From JAKANT01 sp035502095 (GTDB taxonomy: Bacteria; Pseudomonadota; Gammaproteobacteria; Burkholderiales; Burkholderiaceae_F): a DNA stretch of 64,000 nucleotides. Shown piece after piece: positions 41,505 to 50,365 of this stretch. Position 1 is the stretch's first letter; each line of letters begins with the position of its first letter. The DNA lies in the NCBI GenBank assembly GCA_035502095.1, contig DATJUX010000025.1, forward strand, positions 127,872-191,871, given 5' to 3'. A program made the position numbers and the translations under genes. The notes under the pieces were generated by a model. That model made no database searches, was not told the origin of the DNA, and was given only the letters and a program-made list of their open reading frames with translations.

Positions 41505-44500
41505 ATGGGAACGTTCGACAACCGTTTCGCGCCGCTGGGTGCCGCGATCACCGCGCTCGAAGAGGGCTTGGTACGCGCACGCGCCGAGCCGGGCGACGAT
41601 CGCGCGGCAGCGGCGGCCGCGTGCTGCCGCGCCATGCAGCAGGCAGTGGTGCGCTTCGGAGCGCAGGCCGGTGCGGCCGGCGCGACCGGTCTGGCGCATG
41701 CCGCGGAGTGGCTGAGCGCGAACCTGGAATACCTCGCGCAGAAGCGGCGCGACCTGCTGCCCGAGGAAGAAAGCAGCCTCCGGCGCTGGCCGCGCCTCGT
41801 ATCCGACTACGTCGCCGGACCCGGTCCGTTGCAGGCCGCGGCGAAGCAGCTCGTCGTCTTCGCCGAGCAGGCGGTCTGGGTTCTGCGGCCGTCGCCGGTC
41901 GGCAGCGCGAACATTCTCACGCGGCTCAGCGCGTACCAACCTGCCGAACGCAGCGTCGCGACGCCGGCTACCGTGCCGGCCCCGGAAGTCGTTGCGTACG
42001 CGGCCGAACCGGCGCCACTCGTAGCGGCGCCGGTGGAACTTCCACGCCTCGCGCCGCCGCTGCCGGAGCCCGCAGCGACGCAGACGTCGCCGCAGGAGGA
42101 ACTCGATGCGGCATTGAACGCCCTGGCCGCCGCGGCGGGCGAACTCGCGTCCGCATCGACCGAGGGGCGCGCAACCGCGCTCACGCACTACGGTGCACAG
42201 CTCGCCGTCGCGGTCGAAGCCGCGCAGAGCGCGGAAGCGTTCGGACTGGCGGACGCGTGTGGCCTGCTGCTCGAAAGAGTCGAGGCGACGCGCCCGATCG
42301 CCGCGGAAGCCACGGCGACGCAGCCGGACTGGCTGCTGCCGGCGCTCGACTTCGCAGCGCTCGCACTGAGTCATGCGGCGGACCGCGGTGATCTCGAGAT
42401 TGCACTCGGTCTCGTCGCCTGCCTCCAGCACCACGGTTGGCCGAATCCGCTCGATGACGGCGAAGCCGCGGCGTTGCGCACCGTGCTCGGGCTGCCGCCC
42501 CCGCACGATGAAATTCCGGCGCGGTACGAGGCGGCGCCTCAACCCGAGCCTGCGCTCGAGGCCGTGGAGCCCGACCTGCCGCAACGACAGCAGGTCGATC
42601 CCGAGCATCTGGCGCTTCTCGCGCACGAATTTCCCGCGATGCTGGCCGCGATGCGGGCCGATCTCGACGCGGCGCGCAGCGATGCAAGCGCGGTCGAAAC
42701 GTGCGCCGATGTGTTCGAGCGCGGCGCCAACGCGGTCGAGGTGGCGGGGCTGGTCGCACTGCGCCACGTGCTCGCGCACGTGGCCGGACGGATCCGCGCC
42801 GCCGCACCCGCGCTGTCGGATGCGCAGCACGCCTGGCTGGCGGATTTTCCGCAGCGCGTGCGCGCTTATCTCGCCGCACCGGTGGATCCCTCCGCGTCCG
42901 CGGCGTTGATCGAGTCTCTGGACGAGGGCGGCGCCTGGATGGCGCCTGCGCCGCGTTTCGCCGCGTTGCTGGAGCAGGCGTTGGCGCGCGTCGCACTCGT
43001 GACGGATACCTCGGCACCGCAGCGCGCGAAGAAGGCCACGCCCGAGCAGGTGTCGCTGGCCGTGCCGGCCGACATCAATCCCGAGCTGCTGGACGGCCTG
43101 CTCGCCGAATTGCCGGTGCAGACCGCGGAATTCGCGACGGCGATGCAGCGGGTCGCATCCGGCGCGGCATCGATGTTCGACCTGGACGTGGCCAAGCGCG
43201 CCGCGCACACGCTCAAGGGCGCGGCCCACACGGTCGGCGTCCAGGGCATCGCCAACCTGACGCACCATGTCGAAGATATCCTGATCGCCCTGACCAGGCA
43301 CGGCCGCATGCCCGCGCGCGACCTCGCGGAGACGCTGATCGGAGCGGCGGATTGCCTGGAGGCGATGAGCGAGGCCGTGCTCGGCGTGGGCCCGGTGCCG
43401 GAGGACGCGCAGCAGACACTGCAGCTCGTGCTCGACTGGGCGAATCGCATCGACACGGATGGATTGCCCGACGAGGACGAAGCGGCCCCGCCCGCGCCCG
43501 AGACGGCGGATGCGGCACGCGGCGCGGCGACGGACGCCGCGACGCCGCATGCAGCCCACCATGGCACGGCGGAGTCGAATCCGCCCGCCGGCGCCGAAAG
43601 CACGCTTCGCCTGGCGGCGACGCTGGTCGACGAGCTGCTGCGCCTGGTCGGCGAAACGATGATCGCCAACACGCAGATCAAGGAGCAGCTGCGCCTGTCG
43701 GTGGAGCACACACGCGCGGTGACCAAGCAGAACACCGCGCTGCAGGAACTCGCCGGCGAACTGGAGCAGCTGGTCGACGTGCGCGGCGTCACTGCGCCGC
43801 TCGGGCGGGTGCAACGCGACGGCGATTTCGATGCGCTCGAGTTCGATCACTACAACGAGCTGCACACGGTCTCGCGGCGCCTGATCGAAGCGGCGACCGA
43901 CTCGCGCGAGCTCTCGCTCGCGGGCGAACAGCGCCTCGCCGCGCTGGCCGAACTGCTCGACGGCCAGGGACGCCTCGCGATCGAGAACCAGAAGGTCGTG
44001 ATGAAGACGCGCATGGTGCCGGCCTCCAGCGTCGTCTCGCGCCTTCAGCGCAGCGTCCGCCAGACCGCACGCCTGCTCGACAAGCGCGTCGACCTGCAGG
44101 TCAGCGGAGCGGGCACCGCCATCGACAGCCAGGTCCTGAACGGGCTGGTCGATCCGCTGATGCATTTGCTGCGCAATGCGGTCGACCACGGGATCGAGGA
44201 CGCGCAGGTGCGTGCCGCGCGCAACAAGCCGGCCGTGGGACGCATCGACCTCGGCTTCGCGCGCGAAGGCACGTCGGTCGTCGTGCGCGTGAGCGACGAC
44301 GGTGGCGGCCTCGACCTGGCACGCATTCGCACCAAGGCCGAAAGCCGCGGCCACCTCGCTCCCGGACAGGCGGTCACAGACGAAGAGATGGGGCGGTTCA
44401 TCCTGCTGCCCGGCTTCTCGACGCGCGACGATGCGACGCACGTCTCGGGGCGCGGCATCGGCATGGACGCCGTGCACAGCCGGGTGCAGGCGCTGAAGGG

Positions 44501-45422
44501 CACGCTGCGGCTGCATGCCGCGCCGGGTCGCGGGCTGACCGTCGAGCTGCGCCTGCCTGCCTCGCTGATGACCACGCATGGCCTGCTGGTCCGGCACCAC
44601 GACCAGGTGCTCGCGATCTCCAGCTACGGCATACACGACATCCGCTACGTGACGCGCGATCAGGTGCGTACGCTCGGCAACGGACTCGTCTACCAGGACC
44701 AGGGACAGGTCTACGACCTGCACCGCCTCGAGTCGTTGATCGGCCGCTCGTCGCAAAACGACGAGCGCGACTGGTTCCCCGCGCTGCTGGTGCAGGCCGA
44801 CAGCGGAGCACTGCGTGCGGTGCGCGTGCAGGAGGTGCTCGACAGCCAGGAGATCGTCGTCAAGAACCTCGGCCGCTACGTGCCGCGGCCGCAGGGCGTG
44901 GTCGGCGTGACGATCCTCGGCGACGGCAGCATCGCGCCCGTGCTCGACCTGCCGCAATTGCTCCGCGCGCCGCAGCGCGTCAGCCGCGTCGCCCCGACCG
45001 CAGCCGCGAGCGGCCTGGCCGCGCGTTCCCCGGTCGAGCATCGGCGCTCGGCGCTCGTGGTGGACGACTCGCTGTCGGCCCGGCGTGCTGCCGCGCAATT
45101 CATGCGCGATGCCGGCTTCGCTGTCCGCTCGGCGATCGACGGCATCGAGGCCGCAGCGCTGATCGAAAAGCAGGTGCCGGACATCATCCTGGTCGACATG
45201 GAGATGCCGCGCATGAACGGCCTGGAGTTCACGACCCACGTGCGCAGCCGCGAGGCGTCGCGCCACGTTCCGATCATCATGATCACGTCGCGCTCGACCG
45301 AGAAGCACCGCCGCCAGGCCGAGGCGGTCGGGGTCGATGTGTACCTCACCAAGCCGTTTTCGGACGACGAGCTGCTCGATCACGTCGAGCGGCTGACCGC
45401 GGCCACGCCGGTCGCAGGCTGA
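41505..45422 (+). CDS. chpA: Hybrid histidine kinase ChpA (CheA-like)
   Basis: The 1305-residue kinase has a long N-terminal part with degenerate Hpt-like helical bundles (to about 540), a functional Hpt domain with His568 in AKRAAHTLKGAAHTVG, a CheA dimerisation region, an HATPase domain (LLRNAVDHGIEDAQVRAARNKPAVG; SDDGGGLDLARI; GFSTRDDATHVSGRGIGMDAV), a CheW-like domain, and a C-terminal receiver with phospho-acceptor Asp1231 in IILVDMEMPRMNGLEF. ChpA phosphorylates PilG and PilH. Pseudomonas ChpA is about 2470 residues with several Hpt domains; the form here keeps one clear Hpt, a shorter layout. Confidence 0.93.
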   Translation: MGTFDNRFAPLGAAITALEEGLVRARAEPGDDRAAAAAACCRAMQQAVVRFGAQAGAAGATGLAHAAEWLSANLEYLAQKRRDLLPEEESSLRRWPRLVSDYVAGPGPLQAAAKQLVVFAEQAVWVLRPSPVGSANILTRLSAYQPAERSVATPATVPAPEVVAYAAEPAPLVAAPVELPRLAPPLPEPAATQTSPQEELDAALNALAAAAGELASASTEGRATALTHYGAQLAVAVEAAQSAEAFGLADACGLLLERVEATRPIAAEATATQPDWLLPALDFAALALSHAADRGDLEIALGLVACLQHHGWPNPLDDGEAAALRTVLGLPPPHDEIPARYEAAPQPEPALEAVEPDLPQRQQVDPEHLALLAHEFPAMLAAMRADLDAARSDASAVETCADVFERGANAVEVAGLVALRHVLAHVAGRIRAAAPALSDAQHAWLADFPQRVRAYLAAPVDPSASAALIESLDEGGAWMAPAPRFAALLEQALARVALVTDTSAPQRAKKATPEQVSLAVPADINPELLDGLLAELPVQTAEFATAMQRVASGAASMFDLDVAKRAAHTLKGAAHTVGVQGIANLTHHVEDILIALTRHGRMPARDLAETLIGAADCLEAMSEAVLGVGPVPEDAQQTLQLVLDWANRIDTDGLPDEDEAAPPAPETADAARGAATDAATPHAAHHGTAESNPPAGAESTLRLAATLVDELLRLVGETMIANTQIKEQLRLSVEHTRAVTKQNTALQELAGELEQLVDVRGVTAPLGRVQRDGDFDALEFDHYNELHTVSRRLIEAATDSRELSLAGEQRLAALAELLDGQGRLAIENQKVVMKTRMVPASSVVSRLQRSVRQTARLLDKRVDLQVSGAGTAIDSQVLNGLVDPLMHLLRNAVDHGIEDAQVRAARNKPAVGRIDLGFAREGTSVVVRVSDDGGGLDLARIRTKAESRGHLAPGQAVTDEEMGRFILLPGFSTRDDATHVSGRGIGMDAVHSRVQALKGTLRLHAAPGRGLTVELRLPASLMTTHGLLVRHHDQVLAISSYGIHDIRYVTRDQVRTLGNGLVYQDQGQVYDLHRLESLIGRSSQNDERDWFPALLVQADSGALRAVRVQEVLDSQEIVVKNLGRYVPRPQGVVGVTILGDGSIAPVLDLPQLLRAPQRVSRVAPTAAASGLAARSPVEHRRSALVVDDSLSARRAAAQFMRDAGFAVRSAIDGIEAAALIEKQVPDIILVDMEMPRMNGLEFTTHVRSREASRHVPIIMITSRSTEKHRRQAEAVGVDVYLTKPFSDDELLDHVERLTAATPVAG

Positions 45423-45435
45423 CGCACATTTCGCC

Positions 45436-45906
45436 ATGGACGGACCGTCGAACAGCGCGCAACTGGTGTTGCTGCATTTCGGTCGCACCCGGCTGGCGCT
45501 GTCGCAGCGCGTGGTGCGCTCGCTCGAAGCCACCGCCGATGTCGAATTCGGCAGCGTGCCGCCGCCCGCGCTCGGCGCGATCGCGACCACTGCCGGTCGC
45601 TGGCCCGTCTATGCGCTGGACGAGGAACTCGAGCCGCTGCGTCACGTGCCGCGCGCGCGGCGCATCTGCGCGTTGCTCGCCACGGAAGGCGGGCTGTTCG
45701 GCGTGCTGTGCGACGAAGCGCAGGTGCTGGCGCGCCAGGGCCTGACCGCGTATCCGCTGCCCCTGGCGATGCGGCGGGCGGGCACGCCCGTCGAAGGCGT
45801 GCTGGATGGTGCAGGTGTCGCGCTCCTCACGTCGGCGCGAGCGCTCGCGATCGTCGTGAACGTCGGCGCGGGCCTCGCGCCTGCGGGCGAGCGGGAGGAC
45901 CGATGA
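45436..45906 (+). CDS. CheW-like protein, divergent
   Basis: The 156-residue protein has CheW-like strands: LVLLHFGRTRLALSQRVVRSLEATADVEFG, a shortened core where WPVYALDEELEPL replaces the NLRG loop, and ICALLATEGGLFGVLCDEAQVLARQ. It lacks the standard binding signature, so kinase docking is uncertain. Its position 13 bases after chpA and its overlap with the next gene put it in the same operon. It may take the role of ChpC, a CheW-type adaptor in Pseudomonas. Confidence 0.7.
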   Translation: MDGPSNSAQLVLLHFGRTRLALSQRVVRSLEATADVEFGSVPPPALGAIATTAGRWPVYALDEELEPLRHVPRARRICALLATEGGLFGVLCDEAQVLARQGLTAYPLPLAMRRAGTPVEGVLDGAGVALLTSARALAIVVNVGAGLAPAGEREDR

Positions 45907-46358
45907 GCCGCGCCGCCGGGTGGCTGCTCGCGCTGGGCAACCATCGCGCCGCCGTCGGCGTGCGCGAGCAGGTGCACCTGATGCTGGATCCGGCGGCCGC
46001 CGAGCTGGCGGCGACGCCGGCGCATTGCCGTCACGTCATCTTCTGGAACGAACGCTGCGTCCCGGTGATGGATCTCGGTCGCTGGCTCGACGCGTCGGCC
46101 GGGCTCGGGCCGGCCGAGCAGCGGCGGCATCTCGGCATCTACGCGTACCAGCAGAATGCGCAGGCGCAGGTCGAGTTCGGTGCACTATGGCTGGCGCGAC
46201 CGCCGCAGCGGATCGAGGTCGATGACACGGCCGCCGCGCCGTTGCCGCATGCGCGCGCCCGCTGGGCGCGCGTGGCAGCCGCATGCTTTGCGGACGCGCT
46301 GGGCGCGGTTCCGATCCTGGCTTTGTCGCGGATCTTTTCCGGCGCCTTGGCGGATTGA
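45903..46358 (+). CDS. CheW-like adaptor protein
   Basis: The 151-residue protein overlaps the preceding stop by four bases (ATGA). It has CheW-type features: WLLALGNHRAAVGVREQVHLML, HVIFWNERCVPVMDLGRWLDAS (the strand-loop-strand region of CheW) and HLGIYAYQQNAQAQVEFGALWLARPPQRIEV. It ends the chemosensory operon. No cheR (pilK) or cheB (chpB) gene follows, so receptor methylation, if any, must come from elsewhere in the genome. Confidence 0.72.
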   Translation: MSRAAGWLLALGNHRAAVGVREQVHLMLDPAAAELAATPAHCRHVIFWNERCVPVMDLGRWLDASAGLGPAEQRRHLGIYAYQQNAQAQVEFGALWLARPPQRIEVDDTAAAPLPHARARWARVAAACFADALGAVPILALSRIFSGALAD

Positions 46359-46447
46359 CGCGCCTCACTCACACCGCGCTTGGTCATCTTGAAATGCGCC
46401 AGGCTTTCCCGCTCTGCCATCCCGAGGAGCGCCAGGGCCGGCGCCTT

Positions 46448-46525
46448 GTCATCCTGAGGAGCGCCGGCGACGAAGGATCCCGGCCGTTCGCCGCGCCGAG
46501 ATCCCTCGCTACGCTCGGGATGACA
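46448..46525. repeat. Intergenic repeat family A, copy 2
   Basis: GTCATCCTGAGGAGCG with GAAGGATCCCGG on one side and GAGATCCCTCGC with CTCGGGATGACAG on the other form an inverted arrangement matching the copy at 35194. It follows the chemosensory operon and may act as a terminator or mRNA 3' end structure. Confidence 0.65.
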
Positions 46526-46529
46526 GCTG

Positions 46530-46733
46530 CTAGCCCGCCGGCAGCGGCGTCGCCTCGGCGGCAGGCGTGGGTTCGTCGAGCACGAACGCCGATTCCGGCT
46601 CCGCGGTGGTGCCGAGGAATCCTGTGAGCAGGCAGGCAGCGATCATCATGATCGCCCACAGCCGGACCGGGAACGTCGCGCGCAAGCGGTCGAGTTCGGC
46701 GAGGAGCTTGTACGAAGGCGACGACATCTTCAT
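46530..46733 (-). CDS. Small membrane protein (67 aa)
   Basis: The frame starts MKMSSPSYKLLAELDRLRATFPVRLW and has one span (AIMMIAACLLTGFLG) and an acidic, Pro/Ala-rich tail (PESAFVLDEPTPAAEATPLPAG), probably periplasmic. Composition looks like real coding sequence, but there is no recognised family and no strong ribosome-binding site. It stands alone, ending next to repeat family A. Confidence 0.5.
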   Translation of the reverse strand: MKMSSPSYKLLAELDRLRATFPVRLWAIMMIAACLLTGFLGTTAEPESAFVLDEPTPAAEATPLPAG

Positions 46734-47003
46734 TGCGGCCGGCTCTTTCGAGAGGCGGATCGGAAGTCGATCCGCCTGTCCGATTTATCGGCCATGCGCC
46801 GCCGTTCTTGAAGTGCGAATTCGGCCGTTGGGCTGCCGACATTCGGACGGCCGGTCCACTCGATCGGTCGCCCGCAATCGTGGGACGGCGCGCGGCGCGC
46901 AACCGGGAACGCCCGGGCCTGGCCGGCGTCTGACTGGACGCCGCGCGGGCTGCGAACCGGCGCGGCGAACTCGCTCCGCGTTTCACGATTCCCGGGAGAA
47001 ACC

Positions 47004-47663
47004 ATGGCAAATCCGATGACCGATCGTTACCTGGAGAACAACCGCCGTTACGCGCGCGGCGAGTCGCTGCACAAGCCCGCCCATCCGGGCAAGCAGCCGA
47101 TCAGGCCCTCCAAGCGCATCGCCGTCGTGGCGTGCATGGATGCGCGCCTAGACGTGGAGGACCTGCTGGGCCTGCAGACCGGCGATGCGCACATCATCCG
47201 CAACGCGGGCGGTGTCATCACCGAAGACGCGATTCGCTCCCTTGTCATATCCCATCATCTTCTCGACACCAGCGAGATCATCCTCATCCATCACACCCGC
47301 TGCGGCATGCTGGGGTTCACCGACGATCTGCTCAAGGCGGGGCTGGAAGGCGATCCCGCTGCCAGCCGGATGCTCGTGCAGGCAACAGGGCGCCCGTTCA
47401 CGAGCTGTGCGAAATGTGCCGCGTCGCCGGGCGCCTTCCACGCCTTCCGCGGCCAGATCGAACCGCTCGATGCGCCGCGCGACACCCGGAACATCGAACG
47501 CCTGGAATGGGACGTGCGGCGCGGCATAGCCTCGATCGTGAGCCACCCCTGGCTTCCGTCCAGCGGCCCGGACGCGGTCACGGTGCGCGGATTCATCTAC
47601 GACGTGGACACCGGCAAGCTCGAGGAGGTGAGCTATCCCGGGCCGACCGGATCGATCGAGTGA
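47004..47663 (+). CDS. Beta-class carbonic anhydrase
   Basis: The 219-residue enzyme interconverts CO2 and bicarbonate. Zinc ligands Cys44 (VACMDARLD, with the Asp46-Arg48 dyad), His97 and Cys100 (IHHTRCGM) are all present. HIIRNAGGVITEDAIRSLVISHHLL is the typical following segment. Its N-terminal and C-terminal layout is that of the short CynT/mycobacterial-type branch. The upstream 270 bases show no other gene, and a GGGAGA ribosome-binding site precedes the start. It appears to be transcribed alone. Confidence 0.93.
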   Translation: MANPMTDRYLENNRRYARGESLHKPAHPGKQPIRPSKRIAVVACMDARLDVEDLLGLQTGDAHIIRNAGGVITEDAIRSLVISHHLLDTSEIILIHHTRCGMLGFTDDLLKAGLEGDPAASRMLVQATGRPFTSCAKCAASPGAFHAFRGQIEPLDAPRDTRNIERLEWDVRRGIASIVSHPWLPSSGPDAVTVRGFIYDVDTGKLEEVSYPGPTGSIE

Positions 47664-47666
47664 CCG

Positions 47667-47750
47667 GGAAGAAAGGGCCTCGGACGCGGATCTGCGCGGA
47701 TGAGCGCGGATAAATCAGTGGTTTTCGATCCGCGTTACCGCGCCGGCTTT
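47667..47750. repeat. Intergenic repeat family B, copy 3
   Basis: After the carbonic anhydrase stop, the sequence contains GCGGATCTGCGCGGATGAGC and TTTTCGATCCGCGTTACCGC, closely matching the copy at 37061-37155 in both unit order and spacing. Confidence 0.65.
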
Positions 47751-47802
47751 CTCCAGCCGCGCGCAGCATCGAGACTCCGCGGGACGACCAAGTTGCCGGC
47801 GA

Positions 47803-48540
47803 CTAGTCGACCAGGGCGGTCACGACGAACATCGAGGCCGCGCCCAGGCAGGTGAGCGCTATGAGGACGCCCGTGATTCGTCCCCGGCTCTGCGAGTGTG
47901 CCTCGGGCAGGATGTCGGACGCGCCGATGTAGAGCAGAAAGCCGGCGAAGAAGCCCAGGTAGAGCATCAGCAGCGACGGCGGGACGCTGAAGAGCAAGGT
48001 CGAAGCTGCGCCGGCCACCGGCGCGAGCGCATCGACGATCAGCAGCACCAGCGAGCGGCGCGTCGTATTGCGATGGAGCAGCATCAGGCCGACCGTGTTG
48101 AGTCCGTCGCAGAAATCGTGCGCGATCACCGCGATCGCCACCGCGATGCCGACCGACTGCGAAACCTGGAACGCGAGGCCGATGCCCACGCCGTCCATGA
48201 AGCTGTGCCCGGCGAGCGCCAGCGCGGAGACGACGCCAACCTGCGGATGACGATGGGCCGAGTAGTCGCCCTCGTGCACGTGGTGGATCAGCACGAACTT
48301 CTCGAGGCTGTGAAAGACCACGAAGCCTGCGACGAGGGCGATCATCGCGCTGGTCGGATCGAGGCGGTGTTCGTGCGCAAGCGCGAACAACTCTGGAAGG
48401 ATGTCGGCGCTCACCACGCCGAGGAGCACGCCCGCGGTGAAGCTCAGCACGAAATGGAGCCGGTCGCGGAACCTCAGTGCAAGCAGGCCGCCGCCGAGGG
48501 TCGAGAGCAAGGTCGCCACCGATAGAATTACGGCGTTCAT
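47803..48540 (-). CDS. ZIP family metal transporter
   Basis: From the ATG at 48540 the protein has 245 residues and eight spans. The metal-site helices are clear: HSFMDGVGIGLAFQ in helix 4 and HDFCDGLNTVGLML in helix 5, which carry the His/Asp/Glu ligands of ZIP zinc/iron transporters. A His-rich loop (HHVHEGDYSAHRHPQ) lies before helix 4. It probably imports or releases zinc or iron across the inner membrane. It is divergent from the hemerythrin gene, with an FNR-like box between. Confidence 0.9.
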   Translation of the reverse strand: MNAVILSVATLLSTLGGGLLALRFRDRLHFVLSFTAGVLLGVVSADILPELFALAHEHRLDPTSAMIALVAGFVVFHSLEKFVLIHHVHEGDYSAHRHPQVGVVSALALAGHSFMDGVGIGLAFQVSQSVGIAVAIAVIAHDFCDGLNTVGLMLLHRNTTRRSLVLLIVDALAPVAGAASTLLFSVPPSLLMLYLGFFAGFLLYIGASDILPEAHSQSRGRITGVLIALTCLGAASMFVVTALVD

Positions 48541-48786
48541 GAGTCGGCGTTGTGAGAGGGTCCAGTCCGTGAGTCTGACATCCCGACACAGCCTGCTCCT
48601 GCGCCAGGGCAGCGATGACGCGGCCGGGTTTCGTGGTCGCCTCGTTTCTCTCGGCCTCGCTGCGGGGCCGACCGAAGTGATCGGCAAGATTGCGGCGCCG
48701 ATCCCGGCCAGCGGCGGCCGGCCCCCGTCGTAGAGGAGGCGGGGAGATCGGCCCGGCGCGCTTGCACGCGAGAACCGCAACGCGCC

Positions 48787-48800
48787 TTGATCGTGGTCAA
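48787..48800. promoter_or_regulatory. FNR/Dnr-like box upstream of hemerythrin gene
   Basis: TTGATCGTGGTCAA differs by one base from TTGAT-N4-ATCAA. It lies 57 bases before the hemerythrin start and 246 bases from the ZIP start; hemerythrins are often controlled by oxygen- or NO-sensing FNR-type factors. The rest of the 48541-48857 spacer shows no gene. Confidence 0.55.
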
Positions 48801-48857
48801 TGTCCCGATCGGGTGTCGCGTGTCCACTGATGCAAGGACGATGGCGGGGCAAAGGCG

Positions 48858-49415
48858 ATGGCCGATCCGATCGAGGCCTGGCGCAAGGAGCACGAGTACT
48901 TTGCTCGCTTGCTGCGGTTGCTGCAAAAGCAGGTCGACGTGTTCCACGCCGGTGGCGAGCCGAAGTACGCGCTGATGCAGGACATCGTGGCGTACCTGCG
49001 TGACTACTCCGACCGGTTTCACCATCCGCGCGAGGACGTGGCGTTCGCGCGGCTGGTACCGCGGTGTCCCGACCTCGAGCTGATCGTGGCGCGGCTTCAG
49101 CAGGAGCACCGCGTCATCGCGAATGCCGGTGCGAAGCTGCTGGAGCAGATCGAGGCGGTGCTGGGGGGAGAGATCCTCCCGCGTGAGCAACTCGAGACAG
49201 CGGCGGCGACCTACCTCGTCTACTACCAGAACCACATCCGTACCGAAGACGCGGCCATCCTCGGGCGCGCGGCCGAGCACTTGAACGCCGAAGATTGGCA
49301 GGCCGTGCGCGCGGCGGTTCCCGTCGCGCCCGACCCGGTGTTCGGTGCCGATCCGCAGGAGCGCTTCCGCGAACTGCGCCGCCAGATTGCGCTGGAGGCG
49401 GTCGCGGAGGATTGA
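48858..49415 (+). CDS. Hemerythrin-like (HHE domain) protein
   Basis: The 185-residue protein has the four-helix HHE pattern with di-iron ligands: WRKEHEYFARLL, DYSDRFHHPREDVAFARL, LQQEHRVIANAG, YYQNHIRTEDAAIL. Such proteins bind O2 or NO or protect iron-sulphur proteins; some repair Fe-S clusters (Ric/YtfE), but the Cys-containing ScdA motif is absent. It is transcribed alone, with an FNR-like box upstream supporting oxygen- or NO-linked control. Confidence 0.9.
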   Translation: MADPIEAWRKEHEYFARLLRLLQKQVDVFHAGGEPKYALMQDIVAYLRDYSDRFHHPREDVAFARLVPRCPDLELIVARLQQEHRVIANAGAKLLEQIEAVLGGEILPREQLETAAATYLVYYQNHIRTEDAAILGRAAEHLNAEDWQAVRAAVPVAPDPVFGADPQERFRELRRQIALEAVAED

Positions 49416-49440
49416 GCGAACCCGCGACTCCAGCGGCGGA

Positions 49441-50274
49441 TCACTCCGCTTTTCGTGCCAGGACCTCGATCGGGATGATGCGGCCGTCGGCGTAGCCGCG
49501 CGCGGAATTCGCCATTGCCTGCGCCGCGTCTTCGCGGTGGATCAGCATGACGGCGCGATGGGGCGGCTTTTCTCCTTGCGCGACCCGTGCGCGCGAGCGG
49601 GCGCCGAACGCGAGTGCTTCGTCGAGCGTGCTGCGCAGGCCGACGACGTCGAAACCCGCCTGCGCGAGAGCACGACTGGTTTCTTCCGGCGTCGCCAGGA
49701 AGCTGGTTTCCGCGCTGCGCGCCCAGGGTGTCGGATATTCGACGTCCGCGCCTTTGCCCCGGGCGATTTCAGTCAGCACCAGCCAGCCGCGCGGCTTGAG
49801 CACCCGACGGATCTCACGCAAGAAAGCCAGCTTGTCCGCGATGTTCATCGCAACGTTCATCGAGTACGCACCGTCGAACTGACGATCGGCGAACGGCATC
49901 GCGAGCGCATCGCCGAGTTCGAACGCGACTTTGGCTTCGAGTCCGAGCCGTCGCGTGAGAACACGGGCGACGTCACAGAACTCGGGCGTCAGGTCGAGCC
50001 CGGTCACGCGGCAACCGAAACGGGTGGCGAAGTAGCGCGCGGGGCCGCCGATGCCGCTGCCGATGTCCAGAAGGTGGTCCGCAGCATCGACCTGCATCTG
50101 CGCAGCCATGTCGATCGTGGCCTCGATCCCGCGACCGTGAAACTGATCGTAAGGCGCCAGCGCTTCTGCGCTCGGGTGCTCGGGATCGGCGCCATCCTCG
50201 GCAAGCGCACTGTCCAGGCGCGCGAGCAAATCGCCTCGTTCGTAGTACGCAGTGATTGCGCGGTCGATCTCCAT
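49441..50274 (-). CDS. SAM-dependent methyltransferase (class I)
   Basis: From the ATG at 50274 the protein has 277 residues. SAM motif I is LLDIGSGIGGPARYFATRFG, motif II GLDLTPEFCDVARVLTRRLGL, then GDALAMPFADRQFDGAYSMNVAMNI and RVLKPRGWLVLTEIARG. YDQFHGRGIEATIDMAAQM near the start recalls N-methyltransferases acting on glycine/sarcosine or related small molecules, but the substrate cannot be fixed. It lies between the hemerythrin and the flavin monooxygenase genes on the minus strand, 91 bases from the latter. Confidence 0.9.
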   Translation of the reverse strand: MEIDRAITAYYERGDLLARLDSALAEDGADPEHPSAEALAPYDQFHGRGIEATIDMAAQMQVDAADHLLDIGSGIGGPARYFATRFGCRVTGLDLTPEFCDVARVLTRRLGLEAKVAFELGDALAMPFADRQFDGAYSMNVAMNIADKLAFLREIRRVLKPRGWLVLTEIARGKGADVEYPTPWARSAETSFLATPEETSRALAQAGFDVVGLRSTLDEALAFGARSRARVAQGEKPPHRAVMLIHREDAAQAMANSARGYADGRIIPIEVLARKAE

Positions 50275-50365
50275 GAGCGCACGATGGACAGGTCTGTCGG
50301 TGGCGTCAAGCGCCCGCGGTGGAATCGCGCAAGCCGCAGCGACGCCGGCACGGCCGCGACGGCGC

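Noticed and set aside
39984..45590. Minus-strand frame of 1868 codons opposite pilJ and chpA
   Set aside because: It is antisense to clearly conserved pilJ/chpA domains, and its translation is Arg/His/Gln-rich low complexity, as expected of a high-GC shadow frame.
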